From Thermoplasmata archaeon (GTDB lineage: Archaea; Thermoplasmatota; Thermoplasmata; Lutacidiplasmatales; UBA184), in NCBI GenBank assembly GCA_027306505.1, contig DAHUZP010000017.1, positions 111,244-151,713 on the forward strand: a DNA stretch of 40,470 bases, in the 5' to 3' direction. Positions 1-8,053 of the stretch are shown in pieces. Numbering within the stretch: position 1 is the first letter of the stretch; every line of letters begins with the position of its first letter. The notes beneath the pieces are model-generated. The model was not told the origin of the DNA and did no database searches. It saw only the letters and a program-made list of their open reading frames with translations. Both the position numbers and the translations under genes were made by a program.

Positions 1-1
1 A

Positions 2-850
2 ATGAGCGCCGCGACCCGATCGGTCTCGCTATCGGCCGGACGGAAAATCGCGACGGGAGACCGCATCCCCCAGCTCTCCCAGTTCTGGGGGCTCTACGCC
101 CGGGAGCTCCTCAAGACGTTCCGCAACCCCTTCGTCATCCTCATCACCATGGTCCAGCCGTTCATGTGGCTCGCTTTCTTCGGCGGGATGTTCTCGACCG
201 TCCCGTCCACCGCCCTCCAGGGGCTGGGGATCCACGGGGCGAGCTACCTCTCCTTCCTGCTGCCCGGGGTCCTCGCGACCGGGATGATGTCCATCGGCAT
301 GTTCGGCTCGATGAGCACGATCCAGGACAAGCGCTTCGGTTTCATGAAGCGCATCCTGATCACGCCGACGACGAAGGCGACCGTCTACCTCACCAAGGCG
401 CTAGGCTCCGCGACGCGGGGCCTGGTCCAGGTCCCGGTCATGCTCGTCGCCGCGCTCGCCTTCGGGGTGACCCTGCACGGGGACCTCCTGTCCTGGTGCG
501 CGTGGATCCTGGGACTGGTCTTCCTGGGCTTCGGGTTCTCCGCGTTCTTCCTCGCGATCACGGCCTCCAGCACCGACTGGCAGACCCCCGGGGTGATCTC
601 GAACTTCATCACCATGCCGCTCATGTTCGCGAGCGGCGCGATGATGCCCTCCTCCATTTACCCGTCCTGGATGAAGGCCATCGCCGACGTGAACCCCGTC
701 GGCTTCTCCGCGTCGCTCTCCCGGGACGCGCTCACCTACGGGGTGTTCACCTCGTCGGACGTGGCCACCCTCGCCTGGCTCGGGGCTTTCGCGCTCCTGA
801 TGGTGGTCATCGGCACGCTCATCGCGAGCAAGTACCTGCGCGTGGAGTGA
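2..850 (+). CDS. ABC-2 type transporter permease
   Basis: This 282-residue membrane protein is the permease half of an ABC exporter of the ABC-2 (DrrB/NodJ-like) type. An amphipathic N-terminus with the motif ARELLKTFRNP is followed by about six hydrophobic segments (near residues 45-65, 78-98, 140-160, 165-190, 200-220 and 255-275). The ATP-binding partner is not seen and would be expected just upstream, outside the window. The ATG lies at the window edge, so a longer N-terminus cannot be excluded, although the length is normal for the family. The substrate cannot be told from sequence; drugs, lipids or polysaccharides are family options. Confidence 0.88.
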   Translation: MSAATRSVSLSAGRKIATGDRIPQLSQFWGLYARELLKTFRNPFVILITMVQPFMWLAFFGGMFSTVPSTALQGLGIHGASYLSFLLPGVLATGMMSIGMFGSMSTIQDKRFGFMKRILITPTTKATVYLTKALGSATRGLVQVPVMLVAALAFGVTLHGDLLSWCAWILGLVFLGFGFSAFFLAITASSTDWQTPGVISNFITMPLMFASGAMMPSSIYPSWMKAIADVNPVGFSASLSRDALTYGVFTSSDVATLAWLGAFALLMVVIGTLIASKYLRVE

Positions 851-873
851 GCCCCGAGGGGCCCGGCGGGGCG

Positions 874-1314
874 CTAGCCGAGCTTCGCCGAGACCGAGAT
901 CGCGACGTTCCCCATCAGGGCCTTGGAGATCGGGCAGCCGGACTCCCCGGTGGTCTTCGCGATCTCCTCGAACCTGGCCGCGTCCATGCCCGGGACGTTC
1001 GCGTGGACCTCCAACGCCATGCGGGTCACCTTGAACCCATCCCCGACCTTCTCGAAGGTGCAGGCGGCGGTGGTCTTGATCTCCTTCGCCGGAGTGCCGG
1101 CCTTGGCGAGACCGTTGGACAGGGCCATCGCGAAGCAGGCCGCGTGAGCGGCGGCCAGCAGCTCCTCAGGGCTCGTGAGCCCTCCGGGCTCCTCGCTGCG
1201 CGCCTTCCAGGTAACCTTCGTCTCCGGTAGAGCCGACGACTCGGTCCGGACGGTCCCGCTGCCGCTCAGGAGGTCGCCTTGCCACTTGGCGTGGGCTTTT
1301 CGTGTGGTCGCCAT
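874..1314 (-). CDS. OsmC/Ohr family peroxiredoxin
   Basis: The 146-residue protein belongs to the OsmC/Ohr family, thiol peroxidases that reduce organic hydroperoxides in the cytoplasm. The two redox cysteines are visible, one in the helix motif AAHAACFAMAL (around residue 60) and one in SGCPISKAL (around residue 125), with the usual family length. I chose the ATG at 1314, giving MATTRKAHAKW, because that matches typical OsmC N-termini; an upstream start would add 15 arginine-rich residues. It converges on the ABC permease with a 23-base gap and diverges from the CBS gene at 1431. The stop codon is TAG. Confidence 0.9.
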   Translation of the reverse strand: MATTRKAHAKWQGDLLSGSGTVRTESSALPETKVTWKARSEEPGGLTSPEELLAAAHAACFAMALSNGLAKAGTPAKEIKTTAACTFEKVGDGFKVTRMALEVHANVPGMDAARFEEIAKTTGESGCPISKALMGNVAISVSAKLG

Positions 1315-1390
1315 GGCCCCCTTACGGCGAGCGGGTCTTGAACCTTCTGGACGCGGCATCCCTCGGCGTCAAGCCGGGTCCACCATCCGT

Positions 1391-1424
1391 CGAAATACTC
1401 TCGGCCGGGTCCAACTGTCGGAGG
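1391..1424 (+). promoter_or_regulatory. probable TATA element and Shine-Dalgarno of the CBS gene at 1431
   Basis: An A/T-rich patch (cgaaatactc, 1391-1400) stands out in GC-rich DNA about 35 bases before the ATG at 1431, and GGAGGA (1420-1425) sits at normal ribosome-binding distance. The TATA assignment is by position and composition only. Confidence 0.45.
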
Positions 1425-1430
1425 ACCCCC

Positions 1431-1979
1431 ATGCACGAGAAGCTCGTGTCCGATGCCATGACCCGTCCGGTCCGGTTCGTCCGACCGATCGACACCCTAG
1501 CGACCGCCGCCGGGATCATGCGGGAACACCACCTCTCCGGGCTGCCCGTCCTGGACGTCGATGGAGAGCTCTGCGGGATCGTGAGCGAGCGCGACGTGGT
1601 CCGGGAGCTCCACCGCGCGACGGGCGTGGGGTCCCCCCGCGGGCTCCTCGACCTCATCCTCGAGGCCCCCAAGGGCGCCGTCTCTCCCATCGAGGCCGCC
1701 CGACGCCGCCTCCAGCACGCGACGGTCGAGGAGGCGATGACCCGAAAGCCCGTGACCGTGGACGCGGACGACACGCTGGAGGAGGCCATCCGCCTGTTCC
1801 GCCAGTTCAGCGTGAACCGCCTGCCAGTGATGGAGAAGGGGCGACTGGTCGGCATCCTGACGCGCCAGGACGCGATCATTGCGCTCGCCGGGGAGGTGCG
1901 CCGCAGCGCGAACCTGCCCACCCGGCTCATCCCACAGGCCCACCCGGGCCGTCCGCGTCTCGTGACGACCATGAAGTGA
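1431..1979 (+). CDS. two-CBS-domain protein
   Basis: This 182-residue cytoplasmic protein consists almost entirely of a tandem CBS (Bateman) pair. CBS1 covers about residues 5-62 (VSDAMTRPV... VSERDVVREL) and CBS2 about residues 95-155 (VEEAMTRKPVTV... ILTRQDAIIAL), joined by an insertion starting LLDLILEAP. Bateman modules bind adenosyl ligands (AMP, ATP, SAM) and serve as energy or ionic-strength sensors; no effector domain is fused here, so the partner is unknown. The ATG at 1431 is supported by GGAGGA six bases upstream. It shares architecture with the proteins at 2646, 3230 and 23415, and the UspA gene follows on the same strand. Confidence 0.92.
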   Translation: MHEKLVSDAMTRPVRFVRPIDTLATAAGIMREHHLSGLPVLDVDGELCGIVSERDVVRELHRATGVGSPRGLLDLILEAPKGAVSPIEAARRRLQHATVEEAMTRKPVTVDADDTLEEAIRLFRQFSVNRLPVMEKGRLVGILTRQDAIIALAGEVRRSANLPTRLIPQAHPGRPRLVTTMK

Positions 1980-2049
1980 GGGCGGTCGGAGCTGAGGGGC
2001 GGGAGCAGAGGACCAACGGCCATTGTACGGAAGGTAGCAAGGAGGGACC

Positions 2050-2568
2050 ATGTCGAAGGAGAGGGTGAAGAGCATCGTCGTCGGCGTCGACGGATCGGCC
2101 CAGGCGGAGGAGGCCTTCGAGCAAGCGGTGGAGATCAGCCTGCGGCTCGAAGCACCGCTGCGGGTCGTGACCGTGGTCCCCGTAGCGAACATCTACTACC
2201 TCACGGGCCCACCGCCCGCGGTCCCGGACGAGGAGCAGGTCCGCTACCACTGGGAGCTAGCTTCCCGTCTGGTGGAGCGGGCGAAGGTCCGCGGTGTGAA
2301 GGAGGTCGGGTTCGACGTCCTGGACGGAAACCCCGTCGACGCGATCCTGGACTACCTCGACCGGGACCCTCCGGGCCTCCTCGTCGTGGGCGCCCGCGGC
2401 CTCTCGAGGGCGCAGCGGCTGATCCTGGGGAGCGTCTCCTCGGCCCTCGTCCAGCAGGCGAAGTGCAGCGTGATGGTGGCCAAGCCCCGGTCGCACCCGT
2501 CGATCAAGGCCGCCGCAGCCCAGGGGTCGGAACGCGCGGTGCCACGGGTCCAGGTCCCGCCGGCGTGA
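2050..2568 (+). CDS. universal stress protein, UspA family
   Basis: A 172-residue UspA-fold protein. The N-terminal strand KSIVVGVDGSAQAEEA and the C-terminal nucleotide loop VGARGLSRAQRLILGSVSS match the ATP-binding pattern G-2x-G-9x-G-S, so it is predicted to bind ATP. The proline- and alanine-rich tail (after about residue 145) is probably disordered. The start is supported by a strong Shine-Dalgarno (AAGGAGGGA, 2039-2047). It lies 70 bases after a CBS gene on the same strand, a pairing that suggests a shared stress or energy-status response. The signal sensed is unknown. Confidence 0.93.
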   Translation: MSKERVKSIVVGVDGSAQAEEAFEQAVEISLRLEAPLRVVTVVPVANIYYLTGPPPAVPDEEQVRYHWELASRLVERAKVRGVKEVGFDVLDGNPVDAILDYLDRDPPGLLVVGARGLSRAQRLILGSVSSALVQQAKCSVMVAKPRSHPSIKAAAAQGSERAVPRVQVPPA

Positions 2569-2587
2569 GCCCGAGCGGGGTCCGGGT

Positions 2588-2626
2588 CACGCCCCCCGAC
2601 CCCGTCTGCCGGGGTCCGGGGGCGTG
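2588..2626. terminator. long hairpin between convergent genes
   Basis: A near-perfect inverted repeat: left arm 2588-2604, loop TCTGC (2605-2609), right arm 2610-2626. The 17-base arms pair with a single C/C mismatch. It sits between the UspA stop (2568) and the stop of the minus-strand CBS gene (2646), so it could fold in either transcript. There is no T-tract; its role in ending or stabilising both messages is inferred from position. Confidence 0.55.
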
Positions 2627-2645
2627 GTCTCGACCCCACCGGGGG

Positions 2646-3233
2646 TCAGGTGCGCGAAGCGACCTCGACCGGCCAGCCGGAGAGGAGGTCGCGGCGCGTG
2701 ATGATCCCGACCAGACGACCGCCCTCCACGACGGGGAGCCGGTTCACGTGACGGACCTTCATCCGGCGGATGGCTTCGCCCAGCGGGGCCTTCGCCTCCA
2801 CCACCTCCGGCGGAGTGGTCATCGCATCCTCCACGCGGAGGTTCTGAAGCCCTTCCCGCAGGTTCCTCAGGGCGTCCGGGCGGCTCCAGGCCGAGCCGGG
2901 GAGGACCAGATCGAGCACCTCCATGGGCCGAGAGCTCAGCCAGCGGGCACCCACGCTCTGGGCGATGTCCCGCTCGCTCAGCACCCCCAGCACCTTGCCT
3001 TCCGTCGAGACCACGGGGGCCCCCGACACGTTCGCGTTCCGCAGCCGGGCGAGCGCGACCGCGAGCGTGTCCTTAGGGGCGAGCTGGACGACCGGGGCGG
3101 TCATGGCCTCCCGGACGGTCGAGGGGAAGAGCGGGGCCGGAGCGGCGAGCATCGGGGCAAGGGCCGAGACGGTCCTGGACCCGCCCCCTGAGGTCCCCCG
3201 GCGGTCGCGACGGATCGACCGCCGCGGCCTCAT
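2646..3233 (-). CDS. two-CBS-domain protein
   Basis: A 195-residue protein with an arginine-rich N-terminus (about 40 residues) followed by CBS1 (about 40-98, VREAMTAPVVQL... VLSERDIAQS) and CBS2 (about 130-190, VEDAMTTPPEVV... IITRRDLLSG), separated by a linker beginning LDLVLPG. The start at 3233 is supported by an ATGA overlap with the stop of the preceding CBS gene (3230), indicating translational coupling and perhaps a hetero-oligomer of the two. No effector domain is attached. An internal ATG at residue 28 would remove the basic leader and is the alternative start. Confidence 0.9.
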   Translation of the reverse strand: MRPRRSIRRDRRGTSGGGSRTVSALAPMLAAPAPLFPSTVREAMTAPVVQLAPKDTLAVALARLRNANVSGAPVVSTEGKVLGVLSERDIAQSVGARWLSSRPMEVLDLVLPGSAWSRPDALRNLREGLQNLRVEDAMTTPPEVVEAKAPLGEAIRRMKVRHVNRLPVVEGGRLVGIITRRDLLSGWPVEVASRT

Positions 3234-3799
3234 GCCGGCACCCCCAGCGGTTCCCGGCGCCGGGCCGCGGCGGACTTCATCTCCCGCTCAGGGAGAGCGG
3301 AGGCGACCGCATGCACCAGGTCCCCCCGGGTGAGGATCCCGAGCAGCTTCCCTTGGGGGTCCGTCACGGGCAGCCGGTTGATCGCCCGCTCCCCGAGCAG
3401 GCGGGCCGCTTCTCCCAGGGTGGTGGAGGGTCCCACGGTGATGGCCGGCGAGCTCATGCACGAACCCACCCGAAGGTGGCGGAGCCGGTCGTGGATCAGC
3501 TGGAACGGGTCGTTCCCCTCGTCATGCCGGACCCGGAGGAAGACCTCCAGGAAGGCCGGGAGGGACTCGACACCCTTCACGGGGGCGAGGCTTCGTGCGA
3601 CATCGATCTCGCTCACCACGCCGGCGATCTTCCCGTGGGTGTCCAGGACCGGCACGCCGCTGATGCGCAGCGAGCGCATCCGGGCGACCACCAGGTCGAG
3701 GGTGTCCGAGATGAGGACCGTCGCCACGTCCCGCGACATGTGGTCCGACACCGGGGACGCCAGCACTCCCGTCAGGACTTCTTCCTCCATGGTTCCCAC
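3230..3799 (-). CDS. two-CBS-domain protein
   Basis: A 189-residue Bateman-module protein: CBS1 about residues 17-75 (VSDHMSRDVATV... VVSEIDVARS) and CBS2 about 110-170 (VGSCMSSPAITV... ILTRGDLVHA), with a linker starting LEVFLRVRH. The called start is GTG at 3799, nine bases after a GGAGG site (3809-3813); the ATG at 3790 is the alternative. It is the middle gene of a three-gene minus-strand operon: receiver-like protein (14-base gap), this gene, then the CBS gene at 2646 (4-base overlap). Coupling of two CBS sensors to a receiver-like protein suggests a signalling role, which is inference. Confidence 0.9.
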   Translation of the reverse strand: MGTMEEEVLTGVLASPVSDHMSRDVATVLISDTLDLVVARMRSLRISGVPVLDTHGKIAGVVSEIDVARSLAPVKGVESLPAFLEVFLRVRHDEGNDPFQLIHDRLRHLRVGSCMSSPAITVGPSTTLGEAARLLGERAINRLPVTDPQGKLLGILTRGDLVHAVASALPEREMKSAAARRREPLGVPA

Positions 3800-3813
3800 C
3801 TTCTGCTCCCTCC

Positions 3814-4230
3814 TCAGTGGATGTGCGCCGCGGCCGGAGCGTCCTGGCCGAGATGGTGCCAGGGCCCCTCCCCCGAAGCGGGGGGTGCCAGCTCGGCGAG
3901 GAGCTCCAGGAACCGAAGCACGTCGAGCGGGAGGGTGACCACATGGAAGCGGCCGGCGGTGTGGAGCGAGGGGTTCCTCGACCCGACCATGATCATGGGA
4001 AGGTCGGAGAAGCGGCCTCCCTTCCAGTCGTTCACCGCGCGGCTGAAGTGCGCATTGGAGGCGACGAGGATCGCCGCAGGGCGCTGGGTGCAGCGCATGC
4101 CCCCCACCCGTACGGCCCCCGCGAGGTCCTTCGCATGGAGCACCCGGTAGCCTTCCGCCTCGAGCAGGTCGGTGAGGCTCGAGGCGAGTGAGGCGTTCTC
4201 CTCGATGAGGATCAGGTTCACGTCGGACAT
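3814..4230 (-). CDS. degenerate receiver-domain (pseudo-receiver) protein
   Basis: A 138-residue protein with the CheY-like fold pattern: strand LILIEEN (acidic pair at residues 10-11), helix SLTDLLEAEGY, strand AAILVAS, strand MIMVGS and strand HVVTLPLD. The strand-3 position that should carry the phospho-accepting aspartate (about residues 56-58) reads V-A-S, and the conserved lysine before the last proline is leucine. It is therefore unlikely to be phosphorylated in the normal way. The start ATG at 4230 drops a 14-residue basic extension. It heads an operon with two CBS proteins and is divergent from a histidine kinase, so it may act as a decoy or ligand-binding receiver. Confidence 0.72.
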   Translation of the reverse strand: MSDVNLILIEENASLASSLTDLLEAEGYRVLHAKDLAGAVRVGGMRCTQRPAAILVASNAHFSRAVNDWKGGRFSDLPMIMVGSRNPSLHTAGRFHVVTLPLDVLRFLELLAELAPPASGEGPWHHLGQDAPAAAHIH

Positions 4231-4351
4231 TCGAACCTTTGACCGCAACGACGGGGAAGAACGCCCCGTCAAGCGGGCTTCACCACCCCTGGACCGCGAG
4301 CGGGAGAGCGGATGTCAGGTTCATGGGGGTGAAGGTCCTCCCCTCCTGTAG

Positions 4352-5872
4352 ATGACGGCGGAACCCGACGTGGGCGAGATGCTGGGGCTCTTCGCCGTCG
4401 GCGCTCCGACGGGGGTCGCCCTCCTCGAGGAGCCCTGTCGGCTGCTCTGGGCGAACCCCGCCTACTTCGAGATCACCGGGCGGCCTCCCACCCTGGTCGG
4501 GAAGGACCTGCGGGAGATCGAGACCCTGAAGGGGACCCCGGCGCTCGAGGTCATCGTACGGGCACTCGAGGACGGCAAGGCGAGCTCGCTGCAGGAGGTG
4601 CCGCTCACCGAGCGGAGGGAGCCACGCTACGTCGACCTCTACGTCTGGCCGCTGTCGAGGGACGGTGGGAGGCGGGCGCGGGCGATCCTCCTCCTCATCG
4701 ACGAGACCGACCGGGTGGTGACGCGGCAACGGGCACGACTGTTCTACGAGTCGTTCATGAGCTCGACGAACGCGATCGAGATCACGGACACCCGCGGCAT
4801 CCTGGTCGATGTGAACCCGGCCTTCGAGCGGATCTACGGGTACGCGCGGGACGAGTGCATCGGACGAAGACCGAACCTGGTCCGCAGCCGCAAGACCCCA
4901 CAGGAGGTCTACGAGCGCATGTGGAAGGACCTGCTCGATCCCCGCGTGGGACACTGGTCGGGCGAACTCATCAACCGGGACCGGCGGGGCCGGGAGCGAC
5001 CGGTCTTCATCACCATCACCTCGGTCCGGGATGAGCGAGGCACCCCGACCCACTATCTCGGGGTCGCGGTGGACCTCGCGGCCCAGAAGGCCTGGGAGCG
5101 AGGAGCGGCGCACGCGGAGCGCCTCGCCTCGCTCGGTCGGATGGCCGCCGGCGTGGCCCACGAGATCAACACGCCCCTCGCGAACGTCCTCTTGGTCGCC
5201 GAGAGCATCCGCCGCCGGAACCAGGACCCCTGGCTCTCCTCCCGTGTGGGGGCGATTTCCTCTCAGGTGGAGGTCGCCGCAAAGATCGTGCGTGGGCTGC
5301 TCGACTTCTCCCGCCGGAGCGAGTCGAACATCCAGACGCTGGACCTGGTCCAGGTCTCGAAGGATGCCGTAGAGTTCCTTCGGGGCAAGCAGTCCGCGGA
5401 CGTGGAGGTCGAGGAGCGCTACGCCTCGGACAAGCTCCTGGTGCAGGGGGACCGGGGGCAGCTCAGCCAAGTGCTGACGAACCTCCTCAACAACGCCTAC
5501 GAGGCGATCGATGGGTCCGGCCGGATCGAGATCACGCTCCGGGAGGACCAGGGCATGGCCGAGCTCTCCATCTCCGACTCGGGCTCGGGCATCCCGGAGG
5601 AGGCGCTGCCTCACCTCTTCGAGCCGTTCTTCACCACGAAGGAGGAGGGCAAGGGCACCGGGCTCGGGCTCGCGATCTGCCACGGCATCGTGCAAGCCCA
5701 CCAGGGCACGATCACCGCCCACAACGGCAAGGGTCGTGGCGCCACCTTCGTCGTACGGATCCCGGTACTGGGCTCGCCCCGGGCGGGTGCGGAAGGCCCG
5801 GTCCACCCCGAGCCGGGCACCCCGGCCGCCGAGGGTCAGGACGGGGAGGATTTGAATGTCAAATCCACTTGA
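4352..5872 (+). CDS. PAS-domain sensor histidine kinase
   Basis: A 506-residue soluble histidine kinase with no membrane segments. Two PAS domains precede the kinase: PAS1 about residues 10-115 (LLWANPAYFEITG) and PAS2 about 130-245 (ILVDVNPAFERIYGY). The dimerisation helix carries the phospho-accepting His270 in AAGVAHEINTPLANV, followed by the N box (NLLNNAYEAI), G1 (DSGSGIP), F box (LFEPFFTTKEEG) and G2 (GKGTGLGLAI). All catalytic motifs are intact, so it should autophosphorylate. The likely partner is the regulator at 6144. PAS ligand or redox cofactor is unknown. No clear Shine-Dalgarno precedes the ATG. Confidence 0.93.
   Translation: MTAEPDVGEMLGLFAVGAPTGVALLEEPCRLLWANPAYFEITGRPPTLVGKDLREIETLKGTPALEVIVRALEDGKASSLQEVPLTERREPRYVDLYVWPLSRDGGRRARAILLLIDETDRVVTRQRARLFYESFMSSTNAIEITDTRGILVDVNPAFERIYGYARDECIGRRPNLVRSRKTPQEVYERMWKDLLDPRVGHWSGELINRDRRGRERPVFITITSVRDERGTPTHYLGVAVDLAAQKAWERGAAHAERLASLGRMAAGVAHEINTPLANVLLVAESIRRRNQDPWLSSRVGAISSQVEVAAKIVRGLLDFSRRSESNIQTLDLVQVSKDAVEFLRGKQSADVEVEERYASDKLLVQGDRGQLSQVLTNLLNNAYEAIDGSGRIEITLREDQGMAELSISDSGSGIPEEALPHLFEPFFTTKEEGKGTGLGLAICHGIVQAHQGTITAHNGKGRGATFVVRIPVLGSPRAGAEGPVHPEPGTPAAEGQDGEDLNVKST
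5848..5866. promoter_or_regulatory. 19-base perfect palindrome, possible operator
   Basis: GGATTTGA-ATG-TCAAATCC has 8-base arms that pair perfectly around a 3-base centre, at the very end of the histidine kinase gene and in a locally A/T-rich patch. It lies about 250 bases before the receiver/winged-helix gene. Such symmetric sites suit a dimeric winged-helix regulator, but it could equally be a small RNA hairpin at the kinase 3' end. Confidence 0.4.
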
Positions 5873-6110
5873 GCCGGTTCGCAAATAGTCAGCTCGAGTC
5901 CGCCGTGACCGGGATGACCGACTCTCGGGTGCGACCACCGGATCCACGGGACGACCAGACCCCGGAACCGGGGATCGGTGCGGGAGGACGTCAGGATGGG
6001 CACTTGGTGCCCCGAGAGGTCCAACGATGCACTCGGCCGTGATGAGGGAGCCGGTCGCGCAGGGGGCCATGCGCCACGGTGCCGAGAGCCCTGCCGGTCC
6101 TCTGGCTACA

Positions 6111-6120
6111 AGTCTTAAGA
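6111..6120 (+). promoter_or_regulatory. TATA-like element for the regulator at 6144
   Basis: AGTCTTAAGA is a conspicuous A/T-rich patch whose centre (about 6116.5) lies 27 bases before the GTG at 6144. That is the normal archaeal distance from TATA to transcription start, and supports a leaderless message beginning at the GTG. Confidence 0.55.
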
Positions 6121-6143
6121 CCCCGGTTCTGAGTCCGCCCATC

Positions 6144-7184
6144 GTGCAGGTGCTGGTCGTCGACGACGACGCGATGTTCCGGGAAGAGCTCGGGGAGCTC
6201 CTCCGGGGGGAGGGTCACAGCGTCACCACCGCCTCCTCCGTGCCGAAGGCCATCGAAGCGCTGCAGCAGCAGGACTTCGACGTGCTGCTGACGGACCTCA
6301 AGATGCCGCGCCACAGCGGGCTCGAGCTGCTCGACGAGGTCCGCAAGCAGTGGCCGAGGACCCTGTGCGTCATGATCACCGGGTTCGCGACTGTGGAGAC
6401 CGCGGTGCAGGCCATGAAGGCCGGCGCCTTCGACTACATCCGCAAGCCCTTCCAGGTCGACCAGGTGAGGAAGGTGCTCGAGCTTGCGCAGCAGGAGCTG
6501 CGCTTCCAGGCGACGACCGGGGTGGCCCCCGATGTGGACTCGCTCGCGCGCAGTTGGGTACGCCGCCGGGGGCTCGAGGTGTTCATGGTGAGCTCCCGAG
6601 CGGTCAAGGTCTCCCCGGGCCTCACCGCCTTCCAGTCGGACCTGAGCGACATCGCGCGCATCCGGGAGGTGGTCACGGCCTTCCTCTCCTCGAGGGAGAG
6701 GGCCGGGGTCATCCTGGAGGGGGCGGACCGGCTGCTCCAGGGCCATCGACACCAGGACGTCATGGATTTCCTCAACGACCTCAGGGCGAAGGCGGAGGGG
6801 AAGGGCCCCTTCGTCGTATCGTTCGATCCCAACCGCATCTCGGCCAACGACCTCAAGGACATGCGGGCCGCGGTGGTCGCTCCCAACACCCATGCGACGC
6901 TGGAGGCGCTCGCGAACCCGCTGCGTCGGTCGATCCTCCGTCGGGTCGCCCAGGGACCGTGCTCGTTCACCCAGGCGATGCAGGCGGTGGGCCTCGACGA
7001 CTCCCCGAAGCTCTCCTTCCACCTGCGCCGCCTGGTCGAGGAGGGTCTCATCGTGCATCGCGACGAGCACTACCGGATCACTCCGAAGGGCGAGGAGTCG
7101 GCGAAGCTCCTCTCCGAGGTCGACGAGATGTCCACGACGTACTCCGACGGGAACGCGGTGGTGCCCTCCCGTCCTTCAGCCTAG
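6144..7184 (+). CDS. response regulator: receiver, DUF835 and ArsR-type winged helix
   Basis: A 346-residue three-domain regulator. The receiver (1-120) has the acidic pocket VVDDD (residues 7-9), phospho-acceptor Asp51 in LLTDLKMP and Lys101 in RKPFQ, all intact. Residues about 130-240 form a DUF835 domain (GVILEGADRLLQ, then VVSFDPNRIS), a family common in euryarchaeal signalling proteins. Residues about 250-330 are an ArsR-like winged helix (LEALANPLRRSILRR, LSFHLRRLVEEGLI). I chose GTG 6144 because it gives the receiver its standard N-terminus and lies 27 bases after a TATA-like patch; ATG 6027 would add 39 residues of poor coding character. It is probably the partner of the upstream kinase. 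Confidence 0.9.
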   Translation: MQVLVVDDDAMFREELGELLRGEGHSVTTASSVPKAIEALQQQDFDVLLTDLKMPRHSGLELLDEVRKQWPRTLCVMITGFATVETAVQAMKAGAFDYIRKPFQVDQVRKVLELAQQELRFQATTGVAPDVDSLARSWVRRRGLEVFMVSSRAVKVSPGLTAFQSDLSDIARIREVVTAFLSSRERAGVILEGADRLLQGHRHQDVMDFLNDLRAKAEGKGPFVVSFDPNRISANDLKDMRAAVVAPNTHATLEALANPLRRSILRRVAQGPCSFTQAMQAVGLDDSPKLSFHLRRLVEEGLIVHRDEHYRITPKGEESAKLLSEVDEMSTTYSDGNAVVPSRPSA

Positions 7185-7300
7185 GCCCTGCCCTGCCCCC
7201 GCACCCCGGAGCCCCCTGGGCGGTAGGGCGCAGCGAAGGACCTTCCTCGCCGGCCCGGAGGGGAAAGGGCCTCAGTGGGTGGGACCGGGTCCACCTCCCA

Positions 7301-7337
7301 CTCTAATCCCCTCCGAGCGGTCCAAGGGATGCGGAGG
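7301..7337 (+). promoter_or_regulatory. probable TATA element and Shine-Dalgarno of the phosphoribosyltransferase gene
   Basis: CTCTAAT (7301-7307) is an A/T-rich patch about 37 bases before the ATG at 7342, and GCGGAGGAA (7331-7339) places a good ribosome site just before the start. Transcription would begin near 7332. Confidence 0.45.
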
Positions 7338-7341
7338 AACC

Positions 7342-8040
7342 ATGACCGCCGCCAGGAACCCTTCGAAGCCCGCGTTCGAGGACCGCTACCACGCCGGCCG
7401 CCTGCTCGCGGAGCTGGTGCACCACCTGCGGGACCAGGAGCCCGTGGTGCTCGCGCTGCCGCGTGGCGGCGTGCCCCTCGGCTACGAGGTCGCGAAGAGC
7501 CTCAACGCCCCGCTCGACCTCCTGCTCGTCCGCAAGCTCTTCGCTCCCGGGCACCCGACGCTCTCGCTGGGCGACGTGGGGGAGGGAGGCGCGATGAAGA
7601 TCGACGAGGCGGCGATGCGGGAGCACCGCATCCCCATCGGCGACCTCGATCAGATCGTGCTCCACGAACGTGAGGAACTCGAGCGCCAGGCGTGGAAGTA
7701 CTACCGGGGGCGGCCCCGCCTGGCCGTCCGTGACCGGGTGGTGCTCGTGGTCGACGATGGGGTCGCGACGGGCGAGACGATCCGCTTCGCGTTGGAGCAG
7801 GTGAGAAAGGAGCGCCCGGCGGAGGTCTACGTCGCGGTCGGGGTGGTCTCCCCCGAGGCCTACCCCGAGCTCTTCCGGTCGACCGACGGGGTGTTCACGC
7901 CCATCGTGCCGGCGACCTTCGGCTCCATCGCAGAGTGGTACGGGAAGTTCCCCCTGGTGGACGAGGGGGAGATCGAGCGCCTCCTCCAGGAGATCCATCA
8001 CCTGCACGACCAGGACGCGCTCCCGGCACGGTCGGCCTGA
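7342..8040 (+). CDS. phosphoribosyltransferase-fold protein (COG1926 type)
   Basis: A 232-residue type I phosphoribosyltransferase-fold protein. The PRPP loop is clear in VVLVVDDGVATGETIR (about residues 134-149), and VLALPRGGVPLGYEVA with LLLVRKLFAPGHP gives the pyrophosphate loop and flanking strands expected for the family. The base substrate is not known for this family; it differs from the classical purine and pyrimidine enzymes. The ATG is preceded by GGAGG at ideal spacing. A paralogue lies at 25998 beside an alpha/beta hydrolase. It converges with the formate-tetrahydrofolate ligase gene. Confidence 0.88.
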   Translation: MTAARNPSKPAFEDRYHAGRLLAELVHHLRDQEPVVLALPRGGVPLGYEVAKSLNAPLDLLLVRKLFAPGHPTLSLGDVGEGGAMKIDEAAMREHRIPIGDLDQIVLHEREELERQAWKYYRGRPRLAVRDRVVLVVDDGVATGETIRFALEQVRKERPAEVYVAVGVVSPEAYPELFRSTDGVFTPIVPATFGSIAEWYGKFPLVDEGEIERLLQEIHHLHDQDALPARSA

Positions 8041-8053
8041 GGGCCCACCCGGT

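Noticed and set aside
1315-1380. Possible tRNA-like T-arm (GGTTCAAGA on the minus strand)
   Set aside because: The flanking bases do not pair as a T-stem and no acceptor, D or anticodon stems can be drawn around it.
4280-6142. 620-codon minus-strand open frame opposite the histidine kinase
   Set aside because: It mirrors the kinase gene, has low-complexity Arg/Gly/Pro/Leu composition and no domain; GC-rich DNA produces such frames routinely.
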